A stretch of 64,000 bases of DNA from CALDTK01 sp965215115 (GTDB lineage Bacteria; Bacteroidota; Bacteroidia; Chitinophagales; Saprospiraceae), in the NCBI GenBank assembly GCA_965215115.1, contig OZ244050.1:4588001-4652000 (forward strand), written 5' to 3'. Made by a program: the position numbers and the translations under genes. This document shows positions 17,353 to 26,211 of this stretch, one piece after another. The stretch's first letter is position 1. Every line of letters begins with the position of its first letter. A model generated the notes under the pieces. It made no database searches, was not told the origin of the DNA, and saw nothing but the letters and a program-made list of their open reading frames with translations.

Positions 17353-17895
17353 CTAGTTCATCTCCTCCGCCTCCATCATCCCGATCACGCGGTACGTACT
17401 CCCCATCCGCCGCATCGCCTTCGACCACACCAGCGCCGGTTCGGTCCCGAAGATCAGGTCCTCGCTCAACTCGCTCGTCACCCAGGTCTTCTCCGCCATC
17501 TCCTCCTCGAGTTGCCCGGGCGACCAGCCGCTGTACCCCAGGAAGAAGCGCACGGTGTGCTCGTCGGCCAGGCCCTCCGCGATGAAGAGCGTGAGTTGCT
17601 TGAAGTCGCCCCCCCAGTACAGATCGCCGCAGATGTGGATCGAGTCGTCGAGCAGCTCCCCGAGCGTGTGCACGAAGTGGAGCGTGTCGCGCTGCACCGG
17701 CCCCCCCATCGAGACGCGGGCATCGAAGTTGGGGAAGTCCTCGAGGAGCATCGGCACCCGCAGGTCGAGCTGCTGGCTCAGCACGAACCCGACGACGCCC
17801 TCCTCGTGCACGTCGACCAGCGCAATCGCGGAGCGCTTGAAGTTGGGATCACGCAAGAAGGGCTCGGCCAGCAAGAGTTGTCCTGTCGAAAGCAT
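17353..17895 (-). CDS. YqgE/AlgH family protein
   Basis: 180 residues matching the UPF0301 (YqgE/AlgH) family: GQLLLAEPFLRDPNFKRS at the N-terminus, EGVVGFVLS, the central GGPVQRD, and FFLGYSGWSPGQLEEE. The molecular function of the family is unsettled. It lies 21 bp downstream-side of fabD and may be transcribed independently. Confidence 0.9.
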   Translation of the reverse strand: MLSTGQLLLAEPFLRDPNFKRSAIALVDVHEEGVVGFVLSQQLDLRVPMLLEDFPNFDARVSMGGPVQRDTLHFVHTLGELLDDSIHICGDLYWGGDFKQLTLFIAEGLADEHTVRFFLGYSGWSPGQLEEEMAEKTWVTSELSEDLIFGTEPALVWSKAMRRMGSTYRVIGMMEAEEMN

Positions 17896-17916
17896 GGTGC
17901 GGAGTGTCGTGCGGGG

Positions 17917-18798
17917 CTAACCTAACTGCTCAGTCAGGAGCGCACGGTCAATTTTACGTATCAGGCCACGCAAAATGTTGCCTTTCCCACCGACTTCGAC
18001 GAAAGAAGTAAGTCCGTCCGCCGACATCCGTCGGATCGTTTCGCTCCAGCGTACCGGACCCGTCAATTGTTCTATGAGGTTGGTCCGGATCGCCTCTACG
18101 TCGCTGTGCGGACGGGCGTCGAAATTTTGGTAGACCGGGGCGCGCGGGACATGCAAGGTCGTCGCCTTGATGGCCGCCTCCAGGGCCTGCTGCGCGGGCG
18201 CCATCAGGGGACTGTGGAACGCCCCCCCGACGGACAGGAGGATCGCGCGGCTCGCGCCCGCCGCCTCGCAGGCCTTCATGGCCGACTCGACGGCGGCTTG
18301 CTCCCCGGAGATCACCAGCTGACCGGGTGAATTGTAGTTGGCCGGCACGACCGTTCCTTCGGTATCGGCGCAGGCGCGCTCCACTGCCTCGTCGTCGAGA
18401 CCAATGATGGCGGCCATCGTCCCGGGGTTGGCCTCCCCCGCCGCCTGCATGGCCTCTGCGCGAGCGCCGATGAGGCGGAGGCCCGCGGCAAAGTCGAGCG
18501 CCCCGACGGCGGTCAGCGCGCTAAACTCCCCGAGACTGTGCCCCGCCACGGCCGCCGGTTGGAACAGCTGCCCCTCGGCCATGGCCCGGATGACGGAGTG
18601 CACGTAGATGGCCGGCTGCGTGACGCGCGTCTGCCGCAAGTCCTCCTCGCTACCGCTGGTCATGATTTCGCTCAGGGCAAAACCCAACACCTCGTCGGCC
18701 TCCGCCAAACGCTCCGTGGCCACCGCGCCGAGCTCACGCAGCCCCTCGGCCATACCTACGAACTGGGCGCCCTGCCCGGGGAAGACATATGCTTTCAT
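17917..18798 (-). CDS. fabD: Malonyl-CoA:ACP transacylase
   Basis: 293 residues. It loads malonate on acyl carrier protein for fatty acid synthesis. The nucleophile Ser88 is in AGHSLGE, the catalytic His in GGAFHSPLM, and FPGQGAQ begins at residue 6. The ATG at 18798 is 5 bases after a TACCTTGG box (18804-18811). Confidence 0.94.
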   Translation of the reverse strand: MKAYVFPGQGAQFVGMAEGLRELGAVATERLAEADEVLGFALSEIMTSGSEEDLRQTRVTQPAIYVHSVIRAMAEGQLFQPAAVAGHSLGEFSALTAVGALDFAAGLRLIGARAEAMQAAGEANPGTMAAIIGLDDEAVERACADTEGTVVPANYNSPGQLVISGEQAAVESAMKACEAAGASRAILLSVGGAFHSPLMAPAQQALEAAIKATTLHVPRAPVYQNFDARPHSDVEAIRTNLIEQLTGPVRWSETIRRMSADGLTSFVEVGGKGNILRGLIRKIDRALLTEQLG

Positions 18799-18881
18799 AG
18801 CGGCCAAGGTAAAGGCCGCGCGGGGGCTTTGTCTAACGCAAGACGGGGTTCGCCGTGGTGCTGTGCCGTCACTGAGCTTGC

Positions 18882-19481
18882 CTACCCGTGCAGCTTCGCC
18901 GCTACCAACTTCAAGAACTCGTTGCGGGTCGTGTTTTGCAGGAAACTGCCACTGAACGCACTCGTCGTCGTGACGCTGGCCTGCTTCTGCGCGCCCCGCA
19001 TCATCATGCACATGTGGCGACCCTCGAGGACGACGGCGGCACCCTGCGGCTCCAGGACCCGCTGGATCGTCTCCAGGATCTGGTGCGTGAGCCGCTCCTG
19101 GACCTGTAGGCGGCGCGCGAACACATCGACCACGCGCGGGATTTTGCTGAGCCCGACGATCCTTCCGTTCGGGATGTACGCCACGTGGGCGCGGCCGTAG
19201 AAGGGCAGCATGTGGTGCTCGCACTGGGAGTAGAACTCGATGTCCTTCACGATCACCATCTCGGAGTAGTCCTCCGTGAAGAGCGCGGAGCGCAGGATCT
19301 GGTCCGCGTCCTCGCCGTAGCCTTTCGTGAGGAACTGCATGGCCTTCGCGACGCGCTCGGGGGTCTTGACGAGGCCCTCGCGCGCGGGGTCCTCGCCGAG
19401 CAGCGTGATCATCTCGGCGGAGAGTTCGGCGAGGCGCTCGGTGGTGGCCTCGTCGTAGCGTTCTTGGTGTTCGTAGGCCAC
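18882..19481 (-). CDS. folE: GTP cyclohydrolase I
   Basis: 199 residues. The zinc and catalytic region IEFYSQCEHHMLPFYG is clear, followed by HVAYIPNGRIVGLSKIPR and a C-terminal block GRHMCMMMRGAQK with the third zinc Cys. It makes 7,8-dihydroneopterin triphosphate. Directly upstream is a QueD-type enzyme, so the pair could serve queuosine as well as folate. The GTG at 19481 is the best start; longer versions run into queD. Confidence 0.92.
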   Translation of the reverse strand: MAYEHQERYDEATTERLAELSAEMITLLGEDPAREGLVKTPERVAKAMQFLTKGYGEDADQILRSALFTEDYSEMVIVKDIEFYSQCEHHMLPFYGRAHVAYIPNGRIVGLSKIPRVVDVFARRLQVQERLTHQILETIQRVLEPQGAAVVLEGRHMCMMMRGAQKQASVTTTSAFSGSFLQNTTRNEFLKLVAAKLHG

Positions 19482-19492
19482 GTGGGGTTGAC

Positions 19493-19936
19493 TTAGGCGG
19501 GTGGATGTTCGCCGAAGTACTCGACGTAGATGTTTTCGGTCTCGACGAGGCGCAGCTTGTAGAGGCGCGTACCGGGGTTGTGCTCCGCGGCGTAGGCCTC
19601 GACCGCGGGCGCGAGCCGGCCCCAGATCGCGATGGCGATATTCTCGGAGGTGGGCTGTGCGCCGGTGAGCCAGGCCACGTCGAGGTTGAGGTTGCTGTGG
19701 TCGAGCTGCTCGGTGACGTGCTCGCGGATGAGGTCCCCGAGGCGCTTCGCGTCGATGACGAAGCCCGTGTGCGCGTGCGGCTCCCCGACCACCGTCACGA
19801 AGAGCACGTAGTTGTGCCCGTGCCAGTTGGCGTTGGCGCACTTGCCGAAGGCCTCACGGTTGCGCTCGGGTGTCCAGGCCTCGACGTATAGTTTGTGGGC
19901 CGCGTTGAAGGTGACGCGGCGCGTGAGTTGGACCAT
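19493..19936 (-). CDS. queD: 6-carboxytetrahydropterin synthase (QueD/PTPS)
   Basis: 147 residues. Zinc ligands are in FNAAHKL and the pair of WHGHNY; the catalytic Cys is in FGKCANANWHGH, and Glu is near the C-terminus in VETENIYVEY. It acts on dihydroneopterin triphosphate, the product of the FolE encoded 11 bp downstream. ATG 19936 sits 7 bases after TACCTTCG. Confidence 0.9.
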   Translation of the reverse strand: MVQLTRRVTFNAAHKLYVEAWTPERNREAFGKCANANWHGHNYVLFVTVVGEPHAHTGFVIDAKRLGDLIREHVTEQLDHSNLNLDVAWLTGAQPTSENIAIAIWGRLAPAVEAYAAEHNPGTRLYKLRLVETENIYVEYFGEHPPA

Positions 19937-19943
19937 CGGGGCG

Positions 19944-19951
19944 CGAAGGTA
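19944..19951 (-). promoter_or_regulatory. -7 box TACCTTCG for queD-folE
   Basis: On the minus strand, 7 bases before ATG 19936. It probably drives both pterin genes. Confidence 0.55.
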
Positions 19952-20033
19952 AGGGCGGCCGCGTTCGTCGCGGCGTCCGCGGCGCTAGTCGAAGACTACG
20001 CACCGGTGCGCACGGCGGGATTAAGTTTGGTCG

Positions 20034-21125
20034 GTGTTCGAAACGACGCTCTCCAAGACCGGCGCCCGCGAGTCCATCGCGGGCATCCCGCGGCAAGTCT
20101 GGCAGTTCGCCGGGCGCCGGGAGGTCTACCACGTGGCCATCTGGCTGGTGGTGACGGCACTGCTGCTGTACCTCGAGCGCCCGATCGACGGTAGCCGCGA
20201 GGTCGCGATGGTGGTGGCGCAGGTCGGGTTCTACGCCGCGATCGTGTACTTCAACCTGAATTACCTCTTCCCGGAGTTCCTAATTCAAAAAAGGGTCGGG
20301 CTGTACCTGTTGCTGTTCGTTTTGGCGGCAGCCATCATGACCCCCATCCGGAGCCTCGTCATCTACTGGCTCTACGTGCGGACGCCCTTCGACGTCGACG
20401 GGCTCCTGCGCATACAGTCGGCCATCTTCCTGAGTCACCTCGCCGCCGGGGCCGGGAGCACGATGCTCAAGATCGCCTCCGACTGGACGCGCAACAACCG
20501 CGAGAAGCAGAAGCTCCAGGCGCAGACGCTGCAGTCGGAGCTGAAGTTTTTGCGGACGCAGATCAACCCGCACTTCCTCTTCAACACGCTCAATAGCCTC
20601 TACGCGCTCACGCTCAAGAAATCGGATCGGGCCCCGGAGACGGTCCTGAAGCTCAGCGAGATGATGCGCTACATGCTGTACGAGAGCAACGCGCGCTCCG
20701 TGCCGCTCAGCAGTGAAGTCGACTACCTGCGCAACTACCTCGACCTGGAGCGCCTGCGCCACGGCGACAAGGCCGACATCCGCTTCGAGGTCGACGGCGA
20801 GGTGGGCGAGCAGGAGATCGCGCCGATGATTTTGGTGACTTTCGTCGAAAACGCGTTTAAGCACGGGCTCGGGAAGGTGCTGGGGGCGGGATTCGTCCAC
20901 ATCGTGCTCCTCGTCGAGCGGCAGGAGATCCGCTTCCACATCGAGAACGCCAAGCCGAGCGAACTCATCCGCACCGACGACCCCGGCGGCATCGGCCTCG
21001 TCAACGTCGAGCGACGCCTCGACCTGCTCTACCCCGGGCAGCACGAACTCCACACCCTCATCACCGACGACACCTACGCCGTCGACCTGTACCTCGACCT
21101 AAATACCGACCACCCGGCCCCCTAA
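20034..21125 (+). CDS. LytS-like sensor histidine kinase
   Basis: 363 residues. About four membrane helices (35-125) are followed by a coiled region (NREKQKLQAQTLQSEL) and the His_kinase domain with QINPHFLFNTLNSLY, whose His is the phosphorylation site. The ATPase part shows FVENAFKHG (N box) and DDPGGIGLVNVERRL (G box). There is no separate sensor domain, so the signal is probably read by the membrane part. It pairs with the LytTR regulator 64 bp downstream. Start is GTG. Confidence 0.9.
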   Translation: MFETTLSKTGARESIAGIPRQVWQFAGRREVYHVAIWLVVTALLLYLERPIDGSREVAMVVAQVGFYAAIVYFNLNYLFPEFLIQKRVGLYLLLFVLAAAIMTPIRSLVIYWLYVRTPFDVDGLLRIQSAIFLSHLAAGAGSTMLKIASDWTRNNREKQKLQAQTLQSELKFLRTQINPHFLFNTLNSLYALTLKKSDRAPETVLKLSEMMRYMLYESNARSVPLSSEVDYLRNYLDLERLRHGDKADIRFEVDGEVGEQEIAPMILVTFVENAFKHGLGKVLGAGFVHIVLLVERQEIRFHIENAKPSELIRTDDPGGIGLVNVERRLDLLYPGQHELHTLITDDTYAVDLYLDLNTDHPAP

Positions 21126-21189
21126 ACCCCCGCCCCCGGCCCCGGCCCCCACTCTCCACTTTCAACTCTCCGCTTTACAACTCTCCCCC
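21126..21189 (+). other. Pyrimidine-rich leader between kinase and regulator
   Basis: A spacer of C/T-rich DNA with repeats of ACTCTCC (about 21150, 21165 and 21179). It could be a regulatory leader. No promoter box was recognised. Confidence 0.35.
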
Positions 21190-21906
21190 ATGAACGCCAT
21201 CATCGTAGACGACGAACCCCTCGCCCAGGAGGTCATCGAGACCTTCATCCGCCAGATCCCCGAACTCACGCTCGTCGGCAAGGCCAGCAACGCCATCGAG
21301 GCCAACACCCTCCTGCGCGAGACGCCGGTGGACCTGATGTTCCTCGACGTGCAGATGCCGATGCTCAACGGCATCGAGTTCCTCAAGAGCCTCGACAAAC
21401 CTCCCCTCGCCATCCTCACGACGGCCTACCCGGAGTTCGCCGTGGATGCCTTCAACCTCAACGTCGTCGACTACCTCATGAAGCCGATCTCGCTCGACCG
21501 CTTCGTGAAGGCCGTCAACAAGGCCGTCGGCCTGCACGGCGGCAAGGCCCGTGACGGCGGCGCCGAGGAGATCGACAAGGAGTACATGTTCGTGAAGGCC
21601 GACAAGAAGCTCGTCAAGGTCGACTTCGACGACATGGTCTACATCGAGGGCCTCAAGGACTACGTCATCATCCGCAACGAGGACTCGCGCGTCATCACGC
21701 TCCAGACCATGAAGAGCCTCGAGGCGCGGCTGCCGGCCTCGAAGTTCCGCCGCATCCACCGCTCCTACATCGTGCACCTCGAGAAGGTCCGCGCCGTGGA
21801 GGGCAACAGCGTCGAGGTCGAGGTCAAGGGGCAGCTCAAGCTGCTGGCCATCGGGAAGAACTACAAGGAGGACCTGTTGGCCCACATCAACTCCCTGAAA
21901 CTGTGA
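21190..21906 (+). CDS. LytTR-family response regulator
   Basis: 238 residues. An N-terminal receiver domain has the acidic pair DDE (7-9), phospho-acceptor Asp53 in MFLDVQMP, Thr in LTTAYPEFA and Lys in LMKPIS. The C-terminal LytTR DNA-binding domain spans about 135-235 (FVKADKKLVKV, GLKDYVIIRN, FRRIHRSYIVHLEKV). Targets are unknown. Confidence 0.93.
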   Translation: MNAIIVDDEPLAQEVIETFIRQIPELTLVGKASNAIEANTLLRETPVDLMFLDVQMPMLNGIEFLKSLDKPPLAILTTAYPEFAVDAFNLNVVDYLMKPISLDRFVKAVNKAVGLHGGKARDGGAEEIDKEYMFVKADKKLVKVDFDDMVYIEGLKDYVIIRNEDSRVITLQTMKSLEARLPASKFRRIHRSYIVHLEKVRAVEGNSVEVEVKGQLKLLAIGKNYKEDLLAHINSLKL

Positions 21907-22057
21907 GGTTTAATGGCGTCCGCCGCGGGGGGCAGTCCGGGTCCGTGTACCGACATTAAAAAATTATTGAGAATTTTTTGACACAGGCTTGGTGAACTCA
22001 AATTTTCTGACCTTTCTTGCCGGGGATATCGATTCTTCCAAACCACAACACAGCACC
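21907..22057 (+). promoter_or_regulatory. AT-rich leader of a tiny transcription unit
   Basis: A clear drop in GC (AAAAATTATTGAGAATTTTT near 21959) within a GC-rich genome. TTTG at 21977-21980 and AAATTTTC about 20 bases on could serve as -33 and -7 elements, though the latter matches TAnnTTTG poorly. It leads to the 22-codon frame at 22058. Confidence 0.4.
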
Positions 22058-22126
22058 ATGTTCGAGTCAGTAATGGCCGTCTTCGCGATGTTCTCCACGG
22101 ATACGTGGAAGCACCAGGAGTTCTAG
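22058..22126 (+). CDS. Putative 22-residue peptide, or the body of a small RNA
   Basis: An ATG frame of 22 codons (begins MFESVMAVFAMF, ends WKHQEF) sits between an AT-rich promoter-like region and a strong intrinsic terminator 9 bases after its stop. The peptide is hydrophobic and aromatic in the first half and charged at the end. Whether it is translated or the transcript acts as RNA cannot be decided. It lies just downstream of a LytS/LytTR pair, which makes it a candidate target of that regulator. No homologue comes to mind. Confidence 0.4.
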   Translation: MFESVMAVFAMFSTDTWKHQEF

Positions 22127-22134
22127 CCCCCGAC

Positions 22135-22175
22135 GGAAGCCGCCCCGCCCAATGGGCGAGGCGGCTTCCTTTTTC
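22135..22175 (+). terminator. Strong intrinsic terminator
   Basis: The arms GGAAGCCGCC and GGCGGCTTCC, with CGCCC/GGGCG extending the stem, close a small loop (AAT), followed by six T. It belongs to the tiny unit at 22058 and may also end the LytTR operon. Confidence 0.85.
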
Positions 22176-22270
22176 TATCGTAGCGGATATATGACACTAA
22201 CGCCCTCGCGGGGTACTTGTCTTTAGGTTTTTCAGATATATTAATATGTAGTCGCGGCCTACTAATGGAC
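22176..22270. other. AT-rich spacer before the smc end
   Basis: Contains ATATATTAATAT-like DNA (about 22235-22246) and no gene. Function unclear. Confidence 0.35.
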
Positions 22271-25200
22271 TTAGCCAACCAGTTCTAAAAGGTCGGAGTG
22301 TTCAAACTGCCTAAAGTCCACCGGGGCCACCTCGCTGACGCCTAGTTCCGGCATGTACACCCCGTAGATCGTATCCACCGCCGCCATCGTGAGCTTGTTG
22401 TGCGTCACGATGATGAACTGGCTCCCCTTCGAGAAGCGCTTGATGATGCGGTTGAACTTCTCGACGTTGGCATCGTCGAGCGGGGCGTCTACCTCGTCGA
22501 AGATGCAGAAGGGCGCCGGTTTGATGAGGTACAGCGCGAAGAGGAACGCCGTCGCCGTGAGGGTCTTCTCGCCGCCGCTTAGCTGACTGATGGTCTGCGG
22601 GCGCTTGCCCTTGGGCTTCGCGACGATCTCGATCTTGGAGTCGAGCGGCTCCTCCGGGTTGAGCATCACCATGTCCGCGGTGTCCTCGGCGTCGAAGAGG
22701 TGCCGGAAGACCTCGACGAAGTGCCCGCGCACGGCGTCGAAGGCCTGCAGCAACTGCGTGGTGGCGGTCTGGTCGATCTCGGCGACCGTCTGGCGGAGGT
22801 CCGTCATGGCCGCCTCGATGTCGGCCTTCTGCGCGGCGATGCCCCCGCGGCGCTCGCTCATCGCGTCGTAGGCTTCGACGGCGAGGGGGTTGATCTCGCC
22901 GAAGGTGTCGAGGCGCTGCTTTTGCTTCAGGAGACGGGCTTCGAGATCGGCGAGCGACCCGGTCACCTCGCGCTCCTCGGTGGTGGCGGCGGCGAGGTCG
23001 AGATTGAATTCGATGCGCAGACGCTCGGCGAGGGCTTCCAGCCTGAAGCCCAACTCGGCGCGGCGTTCGCGCAGGCGCGCGAGCAGGGCCTGGCCCTCGG
23101 AGAGTTGCTGTTGGGCCACGCGTTCGCGTTTTTCGAGCTCGACGATGACGCTGCGGCGCGCGTAAAAGTCGGCCTCGCCCGCCCCGAGCCTGGACTCCTG
23201 CGCGGCGCGGGTCTCGGTGCCGGTCTCGATCCTCTCGCCGAGTTGCACGATCCTGGCTTCCAGTTCGCCGACCTCCGAACCGTCGTTGCCGAGTGCGGCG
23301 CGACTGTCGGCGAGGGCGCGCTCGACTTCGTGCAACTGCCCTAACACGTAGTCCCGCTCTCGCCGGGTGGACTGCGCGTGGTTCTGTAGTTGAATCGCGC
23401 GCAGGTTGGCGGCGTTGAAGGCCGTGCTGGCGTCGATCAGGGCGGCGGCGGCGTCGCGGTTCGTATCCTCGAAGGCCCGTACGGACTCCTCGGCGGCGCT
23501 CCGGGCCAGGACCTGCGGCGCGCGCCGCTCGCTGAGCTCCGCGAGGTCCGCTTCGAGGGCGCTGATCCGTGCGGCCGCCCCGGCGTCGAGTCGCCGCTCG
23601 TCGTTTTGCTGGCTCGCGAGACTATCGAGTCGCGCGCTGGCCGTGGCGGCTTCGCGCTCGGCCTGCTGGAGGCGTTGGCGAAGCTGGCGAGTGACCTGTG
23701 GGTCGTGCTCCGCCCTGAGTTCCTGGAGGTGGCGCTCGGCGTTGCCACGCAGTAGGTCGAGTTGATCGGCCTCGGCGCTCAGGGCCTCGAGTTGGACGCG
23801 GAGGTCGGCGAGGCGCTGGCGGCGTCCGGTCTGGCGACCCAACTGCGCCGAGACCATCCCACCGCGCGCGCTCCACGCGGACCAGAGTTGACGACCTTCG
23901 ACATCAGTGCGTCGCTGGCCGGGGGGCGTGGCGGCGAGTTGCGTGGCGGAGCGTACGACGTAGAGACCGTCGCAAACTCGCGCTAACAGTTGCCGGTAGG
24001 CAGGCTCGACGGTCACGTGTTCGAGCAGTGGCACGGCATCGGGCGGCGCCGGGGCAAGACCGTCGCGATGACTACCTGTGGGCGCGGAACCGGCTCGTGC
24101 CTGAGTAACGTGGTGACGTTCGTCTGACGCAGGTGTCGGTGGGGTGGTTAGCTCCGCGGAAACTAGTGCGGGGATGTCCGTGGTGGGGGTTTCGGTTGCC
24201 GTCAAAAAGAGAATGGTGGTCTGGGGCTGTGCGGCTTCCGCCAAAACCCGCAACCCTTCCGCTGCCGTGGCCGCGTCGGGAACGACGAAGGCCCCCAGCA
24301 ACTCAGCCAGGGCGGATTCGACGGCGGGCCGGTAGGCGTCGTCGACGTGGAGGAGGTCACCGAACTGCGGGTAGCGCTCCTTCCACCCGAGCTGGATGGC
24401 GAGGTACTTGTCGGACTGCGAACTCCCCTCCGCCCGCTCGAGCGCGGCTTGTAGCATCGCGGCCTCGTTGCCGACGCGCTGTCGGTCGCTGGCGAGTTGG
24501 CGCAGCTGCGGCGCGAGGAGGTCGAGTTCGTCGCGCAGGGTCTGCTGCTCCTTGGCGCGGGCCAACTCTTGCGCCTCGGACTGCGCGAGTTGCCGTTGGA
24601 ACTGCTCGACGCGATGGCTGGCCTCGATGTCGGCCGCGGCGAGGTCGTGTTGCTGCTGTGCGGCCCGGTCGCGACGCTGGGCGCGGGACCTGGTCTCCTG
24701 GACGATCGTATCGAGGCGACTCTGAAGCACGGCCAGTTGCTTGTCGGTGTCGAGGAGGGCCCGCTCGGCCGCCTGCAGGCGTTCGGCGTTCTCGCGGGCG
24801 CTTCCCCGCAGGTCGGCCACCTTCGCCTGCTGGGCCTCGTGGGCGGCCTGGGCCTCGATGAGGGTTTTGGCGAAAGCCGCCTCCTCCTGCTCGGCTTTCG
24901 ATACCTGGGTTTCGCGGCGCTCGAGGTCGGCCGTGAGGCGTTCGCGTTCGCGCGTGGCGTGGGCCTGTTGTTCCCCGAGTTTGTCGAGGTTCTGGCTGAG
25001 GTAGGCGAGCTTCTGTTCGGCGAGCTGCTTATCGGAGATCGCGGTGCGGAGTTTGGCCTGGACGCTCCCGAGCTGGCGGCGCTGCTCGGCGAGGTGCTGC
25101 TCCTCGCTGAACTGCTCCTCGCGGCGGGACGTGAGTTGCTGGTCGGCGTCGGCGAGCTCGGCGACTTTGGTTTTGGCGAAAGCCTCGGCCCGCTCCAGCT

Positions 25201-25939
25201 CCTCGGCCACGTCGCGGCGCTGCTGCTGGAGGGACCGGCTGCTGAGGTAGGCGTAGTCGAGGCTGTTGCCCTTGTACTCCTCGCGGAGCGCGAAGTACTG
25301 CTTGGTGCGCCGCGCCTGCTTCTCGAGGGAGGACAGTTGACCGTCGATCTCGTGGAGGAGGTCGGCGACGCGGTCGAGGTCCTCCTGCGTGCGCTCGAGG
25401 CGGGAGAGGGTCTCCTTCTTGCGGACCTTGTAGACACTGATGCCGGCGGCCTGCTCGAGCATCCGGAGCCGGGAGTTGTCCTTGTCGGCGAGGATGTCGT
25501 CCACCATCCCGAGCGCGATGATGGAGTAGGAGTTGGATTCGATGCCGGTGTCGACGAAGAGGTCGGTAATGTCCTTGCGGCGGCAGGCTACCCCGTTGAG
25601 GCGGTACTCCGAGTCGCCGTTGCGGTACAGCAGGCGCCCGATGGTGACGGTCTGGAAGTCGGAGCGCAGTACGCCGCGGTCGTTGTCGAAGGTGAGGAAG
25701 ACCTGGGCCACGTTGCCGGCCTTGCGCCGTTTGGTGCCGTTGAAGATGACGCTCGACATCTTGTCGAGCCGCAGTTCGCCCTTCTTCTGCTCGCCCAGCA
25801 CCCACCGGATCGCGTCGACGATGTTGGATTTGCCCGAACCATTCGGACCGACGACCCCGATGACGTCCTCCCGGAAGTGGAGCACGGTCTCCTTCGCGAA
25901 GGACTTGAAGCCCTTGATCTCTAGTTTGACGAGGCGCAT
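22271..25939 (-). CDS. smc: Chromosome segregation ATPase SMC
   Basis: 1222 residues. Walker A is GPNGSGKSN (31-39), the signature LSGGEKTLTA and Walker B FCIFDEVDAPLDD lie near the C-terminus, and two long coiled coils flank a hinge. The hinge region carries an extra low-complexity Pro/Thr/Ala-rich stretch at about residues 583-633. The ATG at 25939 is 8 bases after TAATTTTG. Three hairpin motifs fall in the coding region (24233, 24864, 25170), all in coiled-coil or hinge parts. Confidence 0.95.
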   Translation of the reverse strand: MRLVKLEIKGFKSFAKETVLHFREDVIGVVGPNGSGKSNIVDAIRWVLGEQKKGELRLDKMSSVIFNGTKRRKAGNVAQVFLTFDNDRGVLRSDFQTVTIGRLLYRNGDSEYRLNGVACRRKDITDLFVDTGIESNSYSIIALGMVDDILADKDNSRLRMLEQAAGISVYKVRKKETLSRLERTQEDLDRVADLLHEIDGQLSSLEKQARRTKQYFALREEYKGNSLDYAYLSSRSLQQQRRDVAEELERAEAFAKTKVAELADADQQLTSRREEQFSEEQHLAEQRRQLGSVQAKLRTAISDKQLAEQKLAYLSQNLDKLGEQQAHATRERERLTADLERRETQVSKAEQEEAAFAKTLIEAQAAHEAQQAKVADLRGSARENAERLQAAERALLDTDKQLAVLQSRLDTIVQETRSRAQRRDRAAQQQHDLAAADIEASHRVEQFQRQLAQSEAQELARAKEQQTLRDELDLLAPQLRQLASDRQRVGNEAAMLQAALERAEGSSQSDKYLAIQLGWKERYPQFGDLLHVDDAYRPAVESALAELLGAFVVPDAATAAEGLRVLAEAAQPQTTILFLTATETPTTDIPALVSAELTTPPTPASDERHHVTQARAGSAPTGSHRDGLAPAPPDAVPLLEHVTVEPAYRQLLARVCDGLYVVRSATQLAATPPGQRRTDVEGRQLWSAWSARGGMVSAQLGRQTGRRQRLADLRVQLEALSAEADQLDLLRGNAERHLQELRAEHDPQVTRQLRQRLQQAEREAATASARLDSLASQQNDERRLDAGAAARISALEADLAELSERRAPQVLARSAAEESVRAFEDTNRDAAAALIDASTAFNAANLRAIQLQNHAQSTRRERDYVLGQLHEVERALADSRAALGNDGSEVGELEARIVQLGERIETGTETRAAQESRLGAGEADFYARRSVIVELEKRERVAQQQLSEGQALLARLRERRAELGFRLEALAERLRIEFNLDLAAATTEEREVTGSLADLEARLLKQKQRLDTFGEINPLAVEAYDAMSERRGGIAAQKADIEAAMTDLRQTVAEIDQTATTQLLQAFDAVRGHFVEVFRHLFDAEDTADMVMLNPEEPLDSKIEIVAKPKGKRPQTISQLSGGEKTLTATAFLFALYLIKPAPFCIFDEVDAPLDDANVEKFNRIIKRFSKGSQFIIVTHNKLTMAAVDTIYGVYMPELGVSEVAPVDFRQFEHSDLLELVG

Positions 25940-25947
25940 CTGCGCGG

Positions 25948-25955
25948 CAAAATTA
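25948..25955 (-). promoter_or_regulatory. -7 box TAATTTTG for smc
   Basis: Perfect TAnnTTTG on the minus strand, 8 bases from the ATG. Confidence 0.65.
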
Positions 25956-26066
25956 GAGCAATGGGCGGGCGGGCCTGGGGTGGGTTGTGCACAAGGGGGG
26001 CGGCGGCCGGAGATAGAGTCTTGTGCCGGACTAAGAACTGATGACGTGGCCCGCCGTGCCAGCTTG

Positions 26067-26108
26067 GCGCTGTGGGTCTTTGTGCCTTTGTGCCTTTGTG
26101 CCTTTGTG
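26067..26108. repeat. Tandem CTTTGTGC repeat
   Basis: About four copies of an 8-bp unit (CTTTGTGC) in the 272-bp spacer upstream of smc. A microsatellite-like array, with no coding role. Confidence 0.6.
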
Positions 26109-26211
26109 CTAAATCACGTTAGCCCACCCACGCGCGGGCCGCAGCAGGCGTATCCAGTATCCAGTAGAACGTCCACCGAGGTCACGCACCACACTCCGCG
26201 AACCCGACACG

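Noticed and set aside
24497..25924. 475-codon frame antisense to smc
   Set aside because: Leucine/valine/glutamate-rich shadow of a coiled-coil gene; no domain recognisable.
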